Part shown: piece by piece, positions 51,935-61,886 of the stretch
Numbering within the stretch: the stretch's first letter is position 1
Layout: every line of letters begins with the position of its first letter
Program-made: the position numbers and the translations under genes
Assembly: GCF_015762685.1 (NCBI RefSeq)
Contig: NZ_PEHF01000026.1
Location: forward strand, 1-64,000
Direction: 5' to 3'
Length of the DNA stretch: 64,000 nucleotides
Origin: Candidatus Symbiopectobacterium sp. 'North America'
GTDB taxonomy: Bacteria; Pseudomonadota; Gammaproteobacteria; Enterobacterales; Enterobacteriaceae
Notes under the pieces: model-generated
Seen by the model: the letters and a program-made list of their open reading frames with translations, nothing else
Databases searched by the model: none
Told to the model about the DNA's origin: nothing

Positions 51935-52669
51935 CGTGTGCCTCCTTCTTGGTTAACCAGCGCAGCTACCCAGGAAGAACGGCGCTGTTGCATCAGGATC
52001 AGGTTACGCAAACGCATCAGTGACACAGTCACAAACAGGCTAATAAACCCTAACTCATCAGTCGCAGTGGAAGACGCATTGCCGGATCGATAGTTTTTTG
52101 CATTTTCGTCGACCCCTGATTCAGGGTGTTCCACCACTCCACGGAAAAATGGATGATTGGCAGGTTCACCACGCCAACCAGTACCATAATGGCCATGGCG
52201 CGCCCAGCCAACCGGCGATCGTCAAACGCGTTGTAGAGCGCAATCACGCCAATATAGATAAACAGCAGCACCAGCTCAGACGTCAGGCGAGCATCCCAGA
52301 CCCACCAGGTGCCCCACATCGGTTTTCCCCAAGTGGAGCTGGTGGTCAGCGCAATAAAGGTGAATACCTCGCCGACGGGTGCCATTGCCGCGATCGCCAA
52401 CTCCGCCGTTTGCGAGCGTTTACTCAATGCCCACACGGCAAAATAGCCATGGTGGCATAGACGCCCATCGACCAGACGGCGGCAGGCACATGCAGATACA
52501 TGATGCGGTAGCCCTGCCCCTGCTGATAGTCTGCGGGTGCAAATCCAAATCCCCACACCAAACCGCCGATCAGTATCACTGCGCTGATCAGCGCAAAGAG
52601 GGGAACAAGCTTGCCACAGCGGTGATAAAGCCGCTGCGGCGGGGTATGCTGATGGTTTTTTTTCAACAT
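51931..52669 (-). pseudogene. ccmC: Heme-handling membrane protein CcmC, two frameshifts
   Basis: Six-helix protein that loads heme on CcmE. The start LKKNHQHTPPQRLYHRCGKL and the first helix are in one frame up to MYLHVPAAVWSMGVYATMAI (first heme His). After a shift near 52440 the WWD domain follows (WGKPMWGTWWVWDARLTSEL) and the second His (LPIIHFSVEWWNTLHQG-like). A second shift near 52065 separates MRLPLR from LFVTVSLMRLRNLILMQQ. The WWD motif itself is complete. Confidence 0.85.
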
Positions 52670-52732
52670 AATCGTGTGCTCACTTTGCGTAAAACGCATC
52701 CATGCGGGACGATGAAATCCGAAAATCGATAA

Positions 52733-53401
52733 TCAATTCAGGCCCACCCGTAACGCCGCGGCTGTAGCGAACGGACACAGCGTTGCACTACCCGCCAGAA
52801 AGGCACCGAGGATCGCCAGATAGCCACCGACGGGCAGTTGCATCATGGAGGCCTCAATGGCTGCGGTGGCAAAAATCAATAACGGGATGGTGAGCGGCAG
52901 CACCAGCAGACTGAGCAGCACACCGCTGCGCCGTAACCCCACCGTTAACCCAGCCCCGATAGCGCCCAAAAAGCTGAGCGTTGGCGTGCTCAATAACAGC
53001 GTCAGCGCCATCACTGACCACTCACGAAAGCTCAGACCAAACAGCAGAGCCGCCAGAGGAGAAAGCAGTAACAGCGGCAACCCACTGACCATCCAATGCA
53101 CCGCTACTTTCGCCAGGACCACTAACGGCAAGGGCAGAGGCAGCAGCGTTAACTGTTCCAATGAACCATCCTGATAGTCGTCGTGAAACAGGCGATCCAT
53201 CGCCAGCAGTGATGCCAGCAAGGCGGCGACCCACACCACGCCTGAAGCGATACGCAATAACAACTGCGGTTCAGGCCCAATCGCCAGTGGGAACAGAATG
53301 ATCACAATCAGAAAAAACCACATCGGGTTGAGGATTTCGGCGTTGTTGTGTAATGCGACGCGCAGTTCACGCACCATAAGCCGCCGCATTATCGGTCTCA
53401 C
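52733..53401 (-). CDS. ccmB: Heme exporter membrane protein CcmB
   Basis: 222 residues, intact, six hydrophobic helices ([59 protein letters not shown]). It is the membrane partner of the CcmA ATPase in releasing holo-CcmE. Conserved [13 protein letters not shown] is present. Overlaps ccmA by 4 bp. Its ATPase partner lacks Walker A, so CcmB is stranded. Confidence 0.92.
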   Translation of the reverse strand: MRPIMRRLMVRELRVALHNNAEILNPMWFFLIVIILFPLAIGPEPQLLLRIASGVVWVAALLASLLAMDRLFHDDYQDGSLEQLTLLPLPLPLVVLAKVAVHWMVSGLPLLLLSPLAALLFGLSFREWSVMALTLLLSTPTLSFLGAIGAGLTVGLRRSGVLLSLLVLPLTIPLLIFATAAIEASMMQLPVGGYLAILGAFLAGSATLCPFATAAALRVGLN

Positions 53402-53773
53402 TCTTCCGGCACTAATTGGATACAGCGAATTTTCTGAGTGCGCGGACGCAGCGGCTGATGCGTGGTAAGAATAATGATGCCGCCCTGTGTGACATGGTGT
53501 TCCATGCGTTGCGTCAACATATCGACACCGGCAACATCGAGTGCGGTCAAAGGCTCATCCAAAATCCACAGTGGGACATCCGTCAACCACAAACGCGCCA
53601 GCGCCACACGGCGCTGTTGTCCTGCCGACAAGCGCGCGACAGGGACATCCTCATAGCCTGCTAATCCAACAGCGGCCAACGCCTGCCACAGTGACGGCTG
53701 GCTGTGCTGCGGATAAAAAAAACGCAAGTTTTCTTCTCCGGTCAACATGCCCTTGATGCCCGGCTGGTGCCCC
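53398..53773 (-). pseudogene. ccmA: ABC ATPase CcmA, 5' end deleted and fused to nrfE
   Basis: Only the C-terminal 125 residues remain, starting [19 protein letters not shown]. The signature [15 protein letters not shown], Walker [13 protein letters not shown] and H-loop IILTTHQPL are intact, but Walker A and the first 80 or so residues are missing. Immediately upstream the sequence is nrfE (MVYGLAGWG); the two genes meet at a GGGG stretch near 53770-53773. The reading frame further upstream is an out-of-frame read of nrfE, so no real N-terminus exists. Confidence 0.88.
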
Positions 53774-54867
53774 ACCCTGCCAGTCCGTAGACCATCGTAT
53801 AGAGAGTGCCCAGCAGAACCACCAGCGCGACAGCGGCGAATAACAACAGCGCCAGTAAAATGGCGATTTCCCGCGACCAGCCGGAAAAGCGCGCCGCTGG
53901 ACGGTGCGTTGTTGCGCACCAGCCATAAATCAACAAGGCGGCCATGCTGAGCGCAGCAAACAGGATAAACAGCGGCACGGCTCTGTCATGTTCAAGCGCA
54001 AAGGCGTGGACAGACACCAGAATGCCAGAACGCACGATCAAGGTGCCGAGCAGGCTGAGGACCAACGTCAATATCGCCAGCATCATCGACCAATGACGGT
54101 AGATCCCACGCATTCGCGTCACGTATAAACTGTGCAACAGCGCGCTGGCGGTGATCCACGGAAGTAAAGAAGCGTTTTCTACCGGGTCCCAAAACCACCA
54201 GCCTCCCCACCCCAACTCGTTATTGGCCCACCACAACCCCAGCATGATGCCAAGGGTTAAGGCGCACCAAGCCGGCAGCGCCCAGCGCCAGCGCAGCGCT
54301 TACCGTTAACCCGCCGTAACCAAGATAGAGCAGCGGTGGATGCAGAATCAGGCCGATATGTTGCAGCATCGGATTAAGATCGCGCCCGGTTACCGCAGGC
54401 GGCAGCAGACGCGTAAAGGGATTGGAAAAAATCACGATGAAAATCAGCAGTGCGCTGGAGATAGCGGCCATCACCGCTAAGGTAAGCGGAAACAGGTAGC
54501 TCTGCGCGTGGCGATAGCGAAAGGCAAACAAAGCGCTCCATCCCTATAAACAGAGCAGCCACAGCAGCAGTGAACCCTCATGACCGCCCCACACGGCGGC
54601 TATTTTTAACCCGAAAGGTAAATCGCGGTGCCCGTGCTGCGCAACATAATTGACCGAGAAATCATTCAGCATGAAGCTCAGCGTCAGTACGGCAAACGCC
54701 AACAGCACCAGACCGAACAGCACCCACGTCCATACGCGCGCCAGTCGATACACAGGGTACCAATGACGATAGCAACCGGCTGCGGTAAGCAGCGTCGTCG
54801 CCACGCCAACGGCGCTTGCAAGCAACAACGCAACATAGCCAAACTCTGGCAATAGCAACATCAACAT
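53770..54867 (-). pseudogene. nrfE: CcmF-like heme lyase NrfE, stop, indel and 3' truncation
   Basis: NrfE attaches heme to the CxxCK site of NrfA together with NrfF/NrfG. The N-terminal helices ([20 protein letters not shown]) and [14 protein letters not shown] precede a TAG at 54544-54546. The same frame continues GWSALFAFRYRHAQSYLFPL and LILHPPLLYLGYGG. A shift and small deletion near 54240-54300 disrupt the next helix. The WWD segment is present (NELGWGGWWFWDPVENASLL). It ends at [14 protein letters not shown], where the sequence joins ccmA; the C-terminal part, nrfF and nrfG are absent. Confidence 0.85.
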
Positions 54868-54882
54868 GCCTCTTGTCGGGGG

Positions 54883-55845
54883 CTACACAACGGTCAACTG
54901 TCCCGCATACAGAATAAAGAAACTCAGCAACAACACGCCGGTCAGGCTCATGCCGCTGACGGCCAACACGCCATAAGGTGAGCGCCACCGATTGGCCCAA
55001 AGCTTGAGCAGCAACGGGGCGACTAGCCAAATCCCCACCACGCCACACCAGAACCATGTGGCCCAAAATCCTCCCGTCAGCGCGTTGACCAGCGCACGGT
55101 GTTTCCCCTAATCGCCTAATGCTAGACCGATAAAGAAGGCAAACAGCACAAAGATTTCCAGCCAAACGATGGACGTTTCCAGCCGATGAATAAAGTGCGT
55201 CTCCTCACTGTGCGGATTGCGACGCGCACGCAGCGTCATGGCGATCAACGCCACCGCAGCGCCAGAGGAGATACCCGAAAACAAAAACAGGATCGACAGA
55301 ATGGGGTTATTGAGCAGCGGATAGGTCTTCAGCGCCGAAAGCAGAAAACCGGTGTAGGCCCCAAGCATCACTGCCAGCACCAGCATCACGATATCCAACG
55401 TTTTCATCAGCGACGTCAGCCGTGCCAGTGCCGAGGGAAGAACGCGGAGTGTCGGCAACCAGCGCTGTTGCAGACCAATCAGTTGTTGATCAAAAATCTT
55501 CGCTAACCAGACTATCAGCACCACCATGTAGACCTGGAACAGCATCACCCCCACCGACATCACGGAGGTAAAGCTGTAATGGAACATTAGTTTCCAAAAC
55601 GTCCAGAGGCGCGTCAGGTGGAACACCAAAATCAGTAATCCAACTATAATCACGCCGGGGGCTAGCAGCAGCGTGGTGCGCATCAGAGTGCTGTCCGAGG
55701 TTGCCAATGCCGGGCGATAACAACGTAACAGCACCGACAGCGTGACCAATCCCGCAGAGATGCCGATCAGAAACAGATAAATCGCGATCGGCCAGTCCCA
55801 CACTAAGGAATCAAAGTGGAACGGGCTTGAAGAGACGGGCGTCAT
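54883..55845 (-). pseudogene. nrfD: Quinol dehydrogenase membrane subunit NrfD, one in-frame stop
   Basis: NrfD/PsrC-family integral membrane protein that oxidises menaquinol and passes electrons to NrfC. Helices include PIAIYLFLIGISAGLVTLSV, LVFHLTRLWTFWKLM, YTGFLLSALKTYPLLNNPIL and FVLFAFFIGLALGD. A TAG at 55108-55110 follows GLALGD; the frame continues GKHRALVNALTGGFWATWFW and two more helices to the TAG at 54883, giving the normal length of about 320. Overlaps nrfC by 4 bp. Confidence 0.88.
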
Positions 55846-56513
55846 TGATGAACCTCCCCAAATTTAAACGGTACGCGATACATCTTGGGCCGCGTGCCCA
55901 GCGCGATTTTGTAGCGATAGGTCGCCCTTTGATTCAGCAGTCGGGAGATGTCACTGTCCGGATCGTCCAGGTTGCCAAACGTCAATGCCTTCGTCGGGCA
56001 CACCGCCACGCAGGCCGGCGGTTTTCCCTGCTTCAGATTGGTCTTGCGGCAGAAATCGCACTTGTCCGCAGTCTTGTTCTCAGGATGAATAAAGCGCACC
56101 TGATAGGGGCAATCGGCAATACAGTACTGGCAACCGACGCACAATGAGGGATCGACATCGACGATGCCGCTTGCCGCATCGCGGTATGATGCCCCCGTTG
56201 GGCAGACATCCACACACGGTGGATTATCGCAATGCTGGCAGGAGTGACGGAAAAACCGGTACTTCACATCAGGAAATACACCGATCGGCTCGCTGCGCCT
56301 AATCGTCAGACGTGATACCCCCGCCGGCACCTGATTGACGTCCCGGCAGGCTTACATGCAGGCATTGCAGCCAATGCACAGTGATTCGTCATGGACCATG
56401 CCGTAACGCATGCCGTTGATGTTCAGCGTCTGCGCCACCACCTGCCCGGTGGTGCTGGTGATGGCGATCAGCCCGCCCATGCGAGCGATAAATTGGCGAC
56501 GAGAACAACTCAT
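55842..56513 (-). pseudogene. nrfC: Ferredoxin-type protein NrfC, one in-frame stop
   Basis: Tat-exported (SRRQFIARMGGLIAI) periplasmic iron-sulfur protein with four 4Fe-4S clusters: CIGCNACM-x-ACRDVNQ, CQHCDNPPCVDVCP, CVGCQYCIADCP and CDFCRKTN...CVAVCP. A TAA at 56352-56354 lies inside the first cluster, just before its last Cys, in place of Glu or Lys. Everything else is in frame to 55842. Its ATG overlaps the nrfB stop. Confidence 0.88.
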
Positions 56514-57076
56514 GGCTGCCTCTGACCCAGATGCACTGAGGAAGGATTGAAATCCGGGTTATTGCGCTGATCACTATGGCAATCGACGCACAGCTTGATG
56601 CGGCCTTTGTCATCCAGCGCCTGCATTTTATCCTGTGTCGGGTGCAACTGATTGCAGCTGGCACAGGCCACTTTTGTCATGTGAACATCGTGCGGTCAGA
56701 ATGCCTTCTGCAACTGTTTTGGGGTATGGCATGACATACAGACGCCGTTTTGCTGCTCTACCGTATACATCGGGTCGTTAAAACGCATCACGTCTTTCAC
56801 CCCCTCACGGTGATGCAACAACGGCTTGCCGTGACAACTGGTGCAGGTTATCGGTTGCCGGTTCTGCGGGTTCATCGCCTTGGCGTGTTTCCCCTTCATG
56901 CCCTCTTCTTCCGGCTTATGGCACTGCAAACACGCCCCATCGGGGTTGCGCTGCGGCATCACCGTCCACCGCTTTCCTGCCGCAGTCTGAGATGGGGGTT
57001 CCGTCTACCCCGGCACTGTCCAAAACATGCCCAGCACCAACACCCCGGCAGTTAATAACGAACGTAATACGCTCAT
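56510..57076 (-). pseudogene. nrfB: Pentaheme cytochrome NrfB, two stops and a lost heme His
   Basis: Electron donor to NrfA. The frame spans 188 codons with signal RSLLTAGVLVLGMFWTVPG, then TAG at about 57005-57007. Heme motifs follow: CLQCH, CTSCH and CMSCH. A TGA at 56696-56698 replaces Trp in KAF-WPHDVHM, after which the fourth motif reads CASCN (Asn AAC for His CAC) and the fifth is CVDCH. Three independent defects in one small gene. Confidence 0.88.
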
Positions 57077-57119
57077 ATCCACTCCACGTAATGACCGCCC
57101 GCGCTCGGGCGGTAAGGGG

Positions 57120-58557
57120 TTATTGGCTCAGTCGCCCGGCTTTGCGCGCCTGCTCATCCCACTGCGGCACTACCATGTTGAGGAAATCCTGTTTCTCCGC
57201 GCTGATTTGCTGCATATTGAGCCCTATCGCCTGCTGCGCTTTTTCTTTGGTGGAGATATCTGGCAGTTTGACCTCTTGCGTGATCTCTTTGGTCGCCAGC
57301 AGACGCACCAGTTTGGTTCGTGCATCCGCCGTTTTATCCAGATAGGTACCAAGCATTCTCAATCCTTCGTCCGGCGCATGCATATGAATGCCGTGGGAGG
57401 CAATCGCCAGATCCCAACGCCACTGCGCATGGCGAATGTCGGTCAGAATCGGTTGCATTTCCGCTTCGGTCGCACCGGCATCCCAGGCGGCTTTGGCTTC
57501 GAAATGCGCGTGAACCAACTGCTCTTCCGCTTTAAGTTTCAGCGACTGGATAGCGGCTTTGCGCTCCGCCACGATACCCTGCATGGACGCTTTATCTTGC
57601 GTGTGACAGTTGGTACAGGTTTGTTCGTAGCTGTCGAAGGGGTTGCCAATCTTGTGATCGGTATACAATTTACCTTTTGCGTTTTTCACCTTTGGCATGT
57701 GGCAATCGATACAGGTCACGTTGTTTTTGCCGTGAATGCCCGCGTTCCAGGTTTCATATTCCGGGTGCTGTGCCTTGATCATTGGTGCACAAGAGAGCGA
57801 GTTGGTCCAGTCAGAGAAGGCAATCGCGTCATAGTATTTTTCCATGTACTCCACTTTGGTGCCGTTGTCCCACGGCAGTTTGACCGCTTTGTCTTTGCCG
57901 GAAAAATAGTACTACACGTGGCACTGCCCACAGACCATCGCTTGCTGGTCGAAACGACCGGCTTTTTCAAATGGCTTACCGATCGACGCCATCCCTCTGG
58001 CGGCGTAGGGGCGGGAAAGCGTCAGGGTAGGTTTCCCCTGTGCGAACTCTGGCGAAGCGGTGTTGTGGCAGTCAGCACAGCCAAGATCGTTAACGATCTC
58101 CGGCCCGCCGCGCGCTCATTTTCCTTTGAAATAACAGTCCTCCCCTTCCTGCTGAATCAGGCGGGCAACATCCGGACTTTTACAGCTCCAACACGCCATG
58201 GGTAGCGGACCGTCTTCAGCATTTTTTGGCGCCCCGGTACGCAAGGTTTCGCACACATCAGTAAGGGCAAAAGCGTGGCCGAGTGGTTTATTTTAATCCC
58301 GTGAAAACGGATAACCTGCCCAAAGAATTACCATATTCGGGTCTTCGGACAGGGCATCGTGGCGCTCAGATTGTTCACTGGTCGCTTTCCACGAGTTGTA
58401 CTGATCGGGGGGGTTTTTGCGTGAATGTATCGTTACGCGCTTCAACCGCAGCAAGCGCTTTAGCAGGCGCTGCTTCCTCCGCGAGCACGGGAAAAAGAAG
58501 AAAAAGGCTGGCTACCATGCCCCATAGAGAGGGGATTAACATGCTGATCCTGACCAT
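57120..58557 (-). pseudogene. nrfA: Cytochrome c nitrite reductase NrfA, frameshift and three stops
   Basis: Ammonia-forming pentaheme nitrite reductase. Signal region [20 protein letters not shown]; the active-site lysine-ligated heme motif CWSCK; four other motifs CADCH, CGQCH, CIDCH, CTNCH; C-terminal [20 protein letters not shown]. The frame is shifted in a C/G run (58407-58413) at TFTQK-HPDQY. In-frame TAA at 58293-58295 replaces Tyr after YPFSRD, TGA at 58116-58118 replaces Trp in FKGK-WARGG, and TAG at 57912-57914 replaces Glu after GQCHV. First gene of the minus-strand nrf-ccm unit. Confidence 0.93.
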
Positions 58558-58907
58558 GCGTATATGTCCGAATTGAGCCACCCACTGGCGGCCATTTTAA
58601 CTATCTTGATGACAGCAATACGACATAACTACAAAAATTGTCATGATATTACCCGCGACTATCAGTAGCAAAAAAAGATGCATTCAAAATATTGCTTTTG
58701 ATCAAAAGTAAGAAGAAGTGATGAAATGTGTCAGCGTATTTATGAAGGCCATCGCATATCCACATTTTTTTGTGGTTTTAAGGTCGACAGCGTTCTGTTC
58801 GCCTTGCCAGTGGAGTGCGAAACCGCTATGGGATACGGCTAGCCAACGGTGGGATTCAGGTGCCTACAGACACCTGATGGACGGTGGGGCAACGACAGGG
58901 GGAAAGG
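58558..58907 (-). promoter_or_regulatory. nrfA upstream region with FNR-like site
   Basis: On the minus strand TTGAT-CAAA-AGCAA (58692-58705) matches the FNR consensus in nine of ten positions and lies within the palindrome CTTTTGATCAAAAG. A TACTGAT element about 34 bp downstream (58661-58667) fits a -10 for an FNR site near -41.5, as at E. coli nrfA. Further right, 58710-58907 shows two small inverted repeats (CCACA/TGTGG and CAGGTG/CACCTG) but no gene I can recognise. Confidence 0.5.
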
Positions 58908-59763
58908 TTAAAAATTTTCCAGTAGCTTGAGCTGATTAAGCGTCAAAGGACGGTAAAAAATATACCCCTGAATAAAAATGGGTAAATAACGTTTCAACTT
59001 GTTTAAGTCCGCCGCCTTCTCGACACCTTCACAGATGATATTGACACCGAGAGGAATTAATACATGCAATAATTTTTGCATCCTTTCCAACTTACTCGGA
59101 TCCGTTCCAATACCATTAACAATCGAGCGATCGATTTTTATCATATCGAAATTAAACAAAGAAAGGCTGTCGGTCTTCAAACACCCGGCACCAAAATCAT
59201 CGAGTGAGATCATGAAGCCATACGCTTTCGCTTTGTTTAAAAAACGTGACGCCCTCCATCAATTGTTTTTGCGTAATTTTTTCACTCAACTCTATTTCTA
59301 TAGAGCTCGGATTAACATCATATAATAAGCATATTTGATACAACTTATCCAGATACTCAATATTGTTGAAAATAAGCGGAGAGAGGTTGAAGGAGATTGA
59401 TAACGTTTTCTTACAATATATTAATCGGCAGATCAGATCGAAGATAAAATCGGTGACCTGGTTAATCAATCCGCACGCTTCGATCTCTTCTATCATTGAT
59501 TGCGTTGGGATTAACTCGCCGTTTGAAGTGTAAAACCGGGCTAGGGTTTCATACCTGAAGATTCTATTTTCAGGAAGATGAATGATAGGTTGGTACTCGG
59601 CTTTTAGCCAAATCCGCTTCCCATTAACGTATAACAGAGTCGTGTTCATCTTACCGTTTTGCTCCCTCTCCATAGGAATTGGGCTTTTTAATTTCGCCCT
59701 TATAAATTCTAAATATTTATTCAAAGCGTTTGAAAATTGTTTAGAATGATCAAAAATCTCCAT
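58908..59763 (-). pseudogene. EAL-domain c-di-GMP phosphodiesterase-like protein, frameshifted
   Basis: Cytoplasmic single-domain EAL protein: YETLARF in place of the EAL signature, SISFNLSPLIFNN (the Asn metal ligand region), SSIEIELSEKIT (Glu), then in a shifted frame SLDDFGAG (DDFG/A motif), FDMIKIDRSIV (Lys) and IICEGVE (Glu). The signature Ala-Leu is altered to Thr-Leu, and the loop-6 DDFGAGCLKTD is atypical, so catalysis was questionable even before damage. The frameshift lies at a T6/A3 run near 59235. Divergent from the PilZ gene at 60151. Confidence 0.75.
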
Positions 59764-60150
59764 TTGATAGACTACGCATATTGCACGTAATTTAATGATC
59801 GTTAAAATCTATATCACAAACCAGCATTAAAAACCATTTAAAAAGAATTTTATAAGGATAAATTTCAATATTTTTTACATGAAAAGAAAATTATATCGTT
59901 TTATCCAAAAATCCCTCAATTTAGTCCAATAATAGAGTCATTGTAACCGCGTATAATCCTTGTTAGGATGAAAAAAACGCTGAGTTTATTGACTTATTGA
60001 CTGGATTGGCGTTTGCTTTTAACAAATAAATCATTAGATTTTTTTGATTATTACCATCTCTAATCCATCAAATAATTTGCTTGCAATTCGGCTAAGAAAA
60101 CGGAAGCGTCGCCAAACACCAGGGCTTATCTACACCAAGAGGGATATCGT
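59764..60150. other. AT-rich divergent promoter region
   Basis: No gene. A good -10 hexamer TATAAT (within GCGTATAATCC, about 59953-59958) on the plus strand could drive the PilZ gene, with a weak -35 (TTTAGTCC) upstream. GAGGGATATCGT precedes the PilZ ATG as ribosome-binding site. Nothing else was identified in the 387 bp. Confidence 0.4.
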
Positions 60151-61878
60151 ATGATGGAGCATTACGCCCCCCCGCCAAATAATGTTATTCGTTCGCTAAT
60201 TCAGCATCCGCACGCGATGTCAATTTATGCCAAAAATATGCCGTACCCCCTGAAAGCCGATGTCAGGGAGCTCAGTCTCGATACCAGCAGTATGATATTG
60301 GAAGTCGAATACTCTGGATCGGATATTGAGCACTACCTCCATGAAGGGGGGCTCAATTTTGATCTGGAGGCCCTCAACGGCGTCGATAACAGCGAGCGAG
60401 AAACCTACAGTCTGTGTAATATCCCAACCAAGTTGTTTAAGGTAGATAGCATGCTGTACCGACTTGAATGCCAACTGCCAGAGTCGGTGTTTATCAATGA
60501 AAATCGTGGCGCCATTCGTATTCCTTTTATTCTCGGAATGCAGGCACGCGTGCGCGTTGAAATCTATCGCCATGTGCTTACCGTAACTGGAAAATTGCGC
60601 AATCTTTCAACCGGTGGATGCCTGGTCGAAATCGATCTGGTTGAAAGTATTGCCGTGGAGGTGGGTCAGGAGATTCCGGGTATAACGATAGAATTTCCTA
60701 ATGGAACCACACTGTTTGCCGAGGGAAAAATTAGGCATATGCGTCCCTTTGGCAATAACGGTTATGCCGCGGTGGGTGTTCAATTCATTAATTTATCTTC
60801 ATCGCAATCTGAAGCACTGTTTCATTGCACGAATGAAGTGGAAAGAGAGGCGGCATTTCGCACCGGTATCACCGGCAGCATGATCTATCAATCTCCACTG
60901 TTCATTCCGAGTGCCAAGGAGAAAAGCATTCTGTTACGGGAAAATCAGGAACGCGAGAAGCGTACTCGCCAAACCCCAATGGAACGCGGCGTACTGGAAG
61001 TCGCTCATCGCCTCCAAATTGGGTTGATGTACGTAAAAACCCGCAACCAGCTGCCGCTGGAAATTTTTTATGACTGCGTCGACACCTTGCTGTATCTGGT
61101 CAAAAACGATCGTAAAGCCTTCTTGTATGCGCTCTCTTTCCTGCGCGACGAAGCCGACTGGGTACGGCATGCGGTTCAGGTCTCTGGAACATTAGCTGAC
61201 ATGTTGCTGCTTCACGATCCTCACGATACGCAAATACTCGAAGCCGTTCTCGGTACGCTGCTGCACACCATGGGTAAACCGCTGTTAGTCAATGCCAACC
61301 TTCCCTCACTGAAGGTCAATATGAACCCGGCGCAGAAAGCCATACTGCGCGGCCACATTACCGTGTTGTGCCATACGTTGGGCGAACTTGGCTGGGAAAT
61401 GAGCCCGGTGTGCCGTGAAGTGATCGAAAACGCCAATGAACTTCTTGATGGCAGCGGCTATCCGGCGGGCAAATCGGGCACACAGCTGTCACCGCTCGTC
61501 AGGCTGGTATCGGTGATTAAAACGGTCAACACATTGCGACACGCACGTAACAGCATCTCGCCCCGCACGCCACTTGAGGCTTACCGCAAAATTCATGAAG
61601 CCCACGACGTCTACGATAAGTCGCTGTTGGTAAAATATATCCAGATTTATGGCCCTTATCCTATCGGTAGCCTGGCGAAATTCTCGGCCGGTTTCCTGGG
61701 CTGGATCCTTGATATTGACAACAAAGGCCGGCCTACGGTGGTGCATTTGGTAAAAAATCTGCGCTTTCCCGATACCAATATCAGCAGTGTGTTATCCAAA
61801 GGGGATTTAGTGCAGGTTGGCAAACTGGTTAACATCGCCAACCCGCAAGAATATGGACTCAAGGTGCAGAAGTTATAG
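60151..61878 (+). CDS. PilZ-domain protein with degenerate HD-GYP domain
   Basis: 575 residues, intact, cytoplasmic. N-terminal domain of unknown fold (1-110), PilZ domain at about 115-225 with the c-di-GMP motifs RGAIR (Arg-x3-Arg) and NLSTGG (Asn-x-Ser-x2-Gly), a charged linker, then an HD-GYP-like domain (330-470). In the latter the metal motif reads LLHTMGK instead of HDxGK, and the GYP segment reads NANELLDGSGYPAG with Asn for the first His. Hence it probably binds c-di-GMP but does not hydrolyse it. The C-terminal 90 residues look like a small beta domain. It sits beside a broken EAL gene. Confidence 0.75.
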   Translation: MMEHYAPPPNNVIRSLIQHPHAMSIYAKNMPYPLKADVRELSLDTSSMILEVEYSGSDIEHYLHEGGLNFDLEALNGVDNSERETYSLCNIPTKLFKVDSMLYRLECQLPESVFINENRGAIRIPFILGMQARVRVEIYRHVLTVTGKLRNLSTGGCLVEIDLVESIAVEVGQEIPGITIEFPNGTTLFAEGKIRHMRPFGNNGYAAVGVQFINLSSSQSEALFHCTNEVEREAAFRTGITGSMIYQSPLFIPSAKEKSILLRENQEREKRTRQTPMERGVLEVAHRLQIGLMYVKTRNQLPLEIFYDCVDTLLYLVKNDRKAFLYALSFLRDEADWVRHAVQVSGTLADMLLLHDPHDTQILEAVLGTLLHTMGKPLLVNANLPSLKVNMNPAQKAILRGHITVLCHTLGELGWEMSPVCREVIENANELLDGSGYPAGKSGTQLSPLVRLVSVIKTVNTLRHARNSISPRTPLEAYRKIHEAHDVYDKSLLVKYIQIYGPYPIGSLAKFSAGFLGWILDIDNKGRPTVVHLVKNLRFPDTNISSVLSKGDLVQVGKLVNIANPQEYGLKVQKL

Positions 61879-61886
61879 CGTGGGGC

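Noticed and set aside
54662..55165. 167-codon minus-strand ORF across the nrfD/nrfE border
   Set aside because: It is an out-of-frame read of nrfD and nrfE, which both show conserved residues in their own frames.
58718..58930. 70-codon plus-strand ORF upstream of the EAL gene end
   Set aside because: No ribosome-binding site fit, no recognisable family, and it overlaps the EAL coding end; likely chance.
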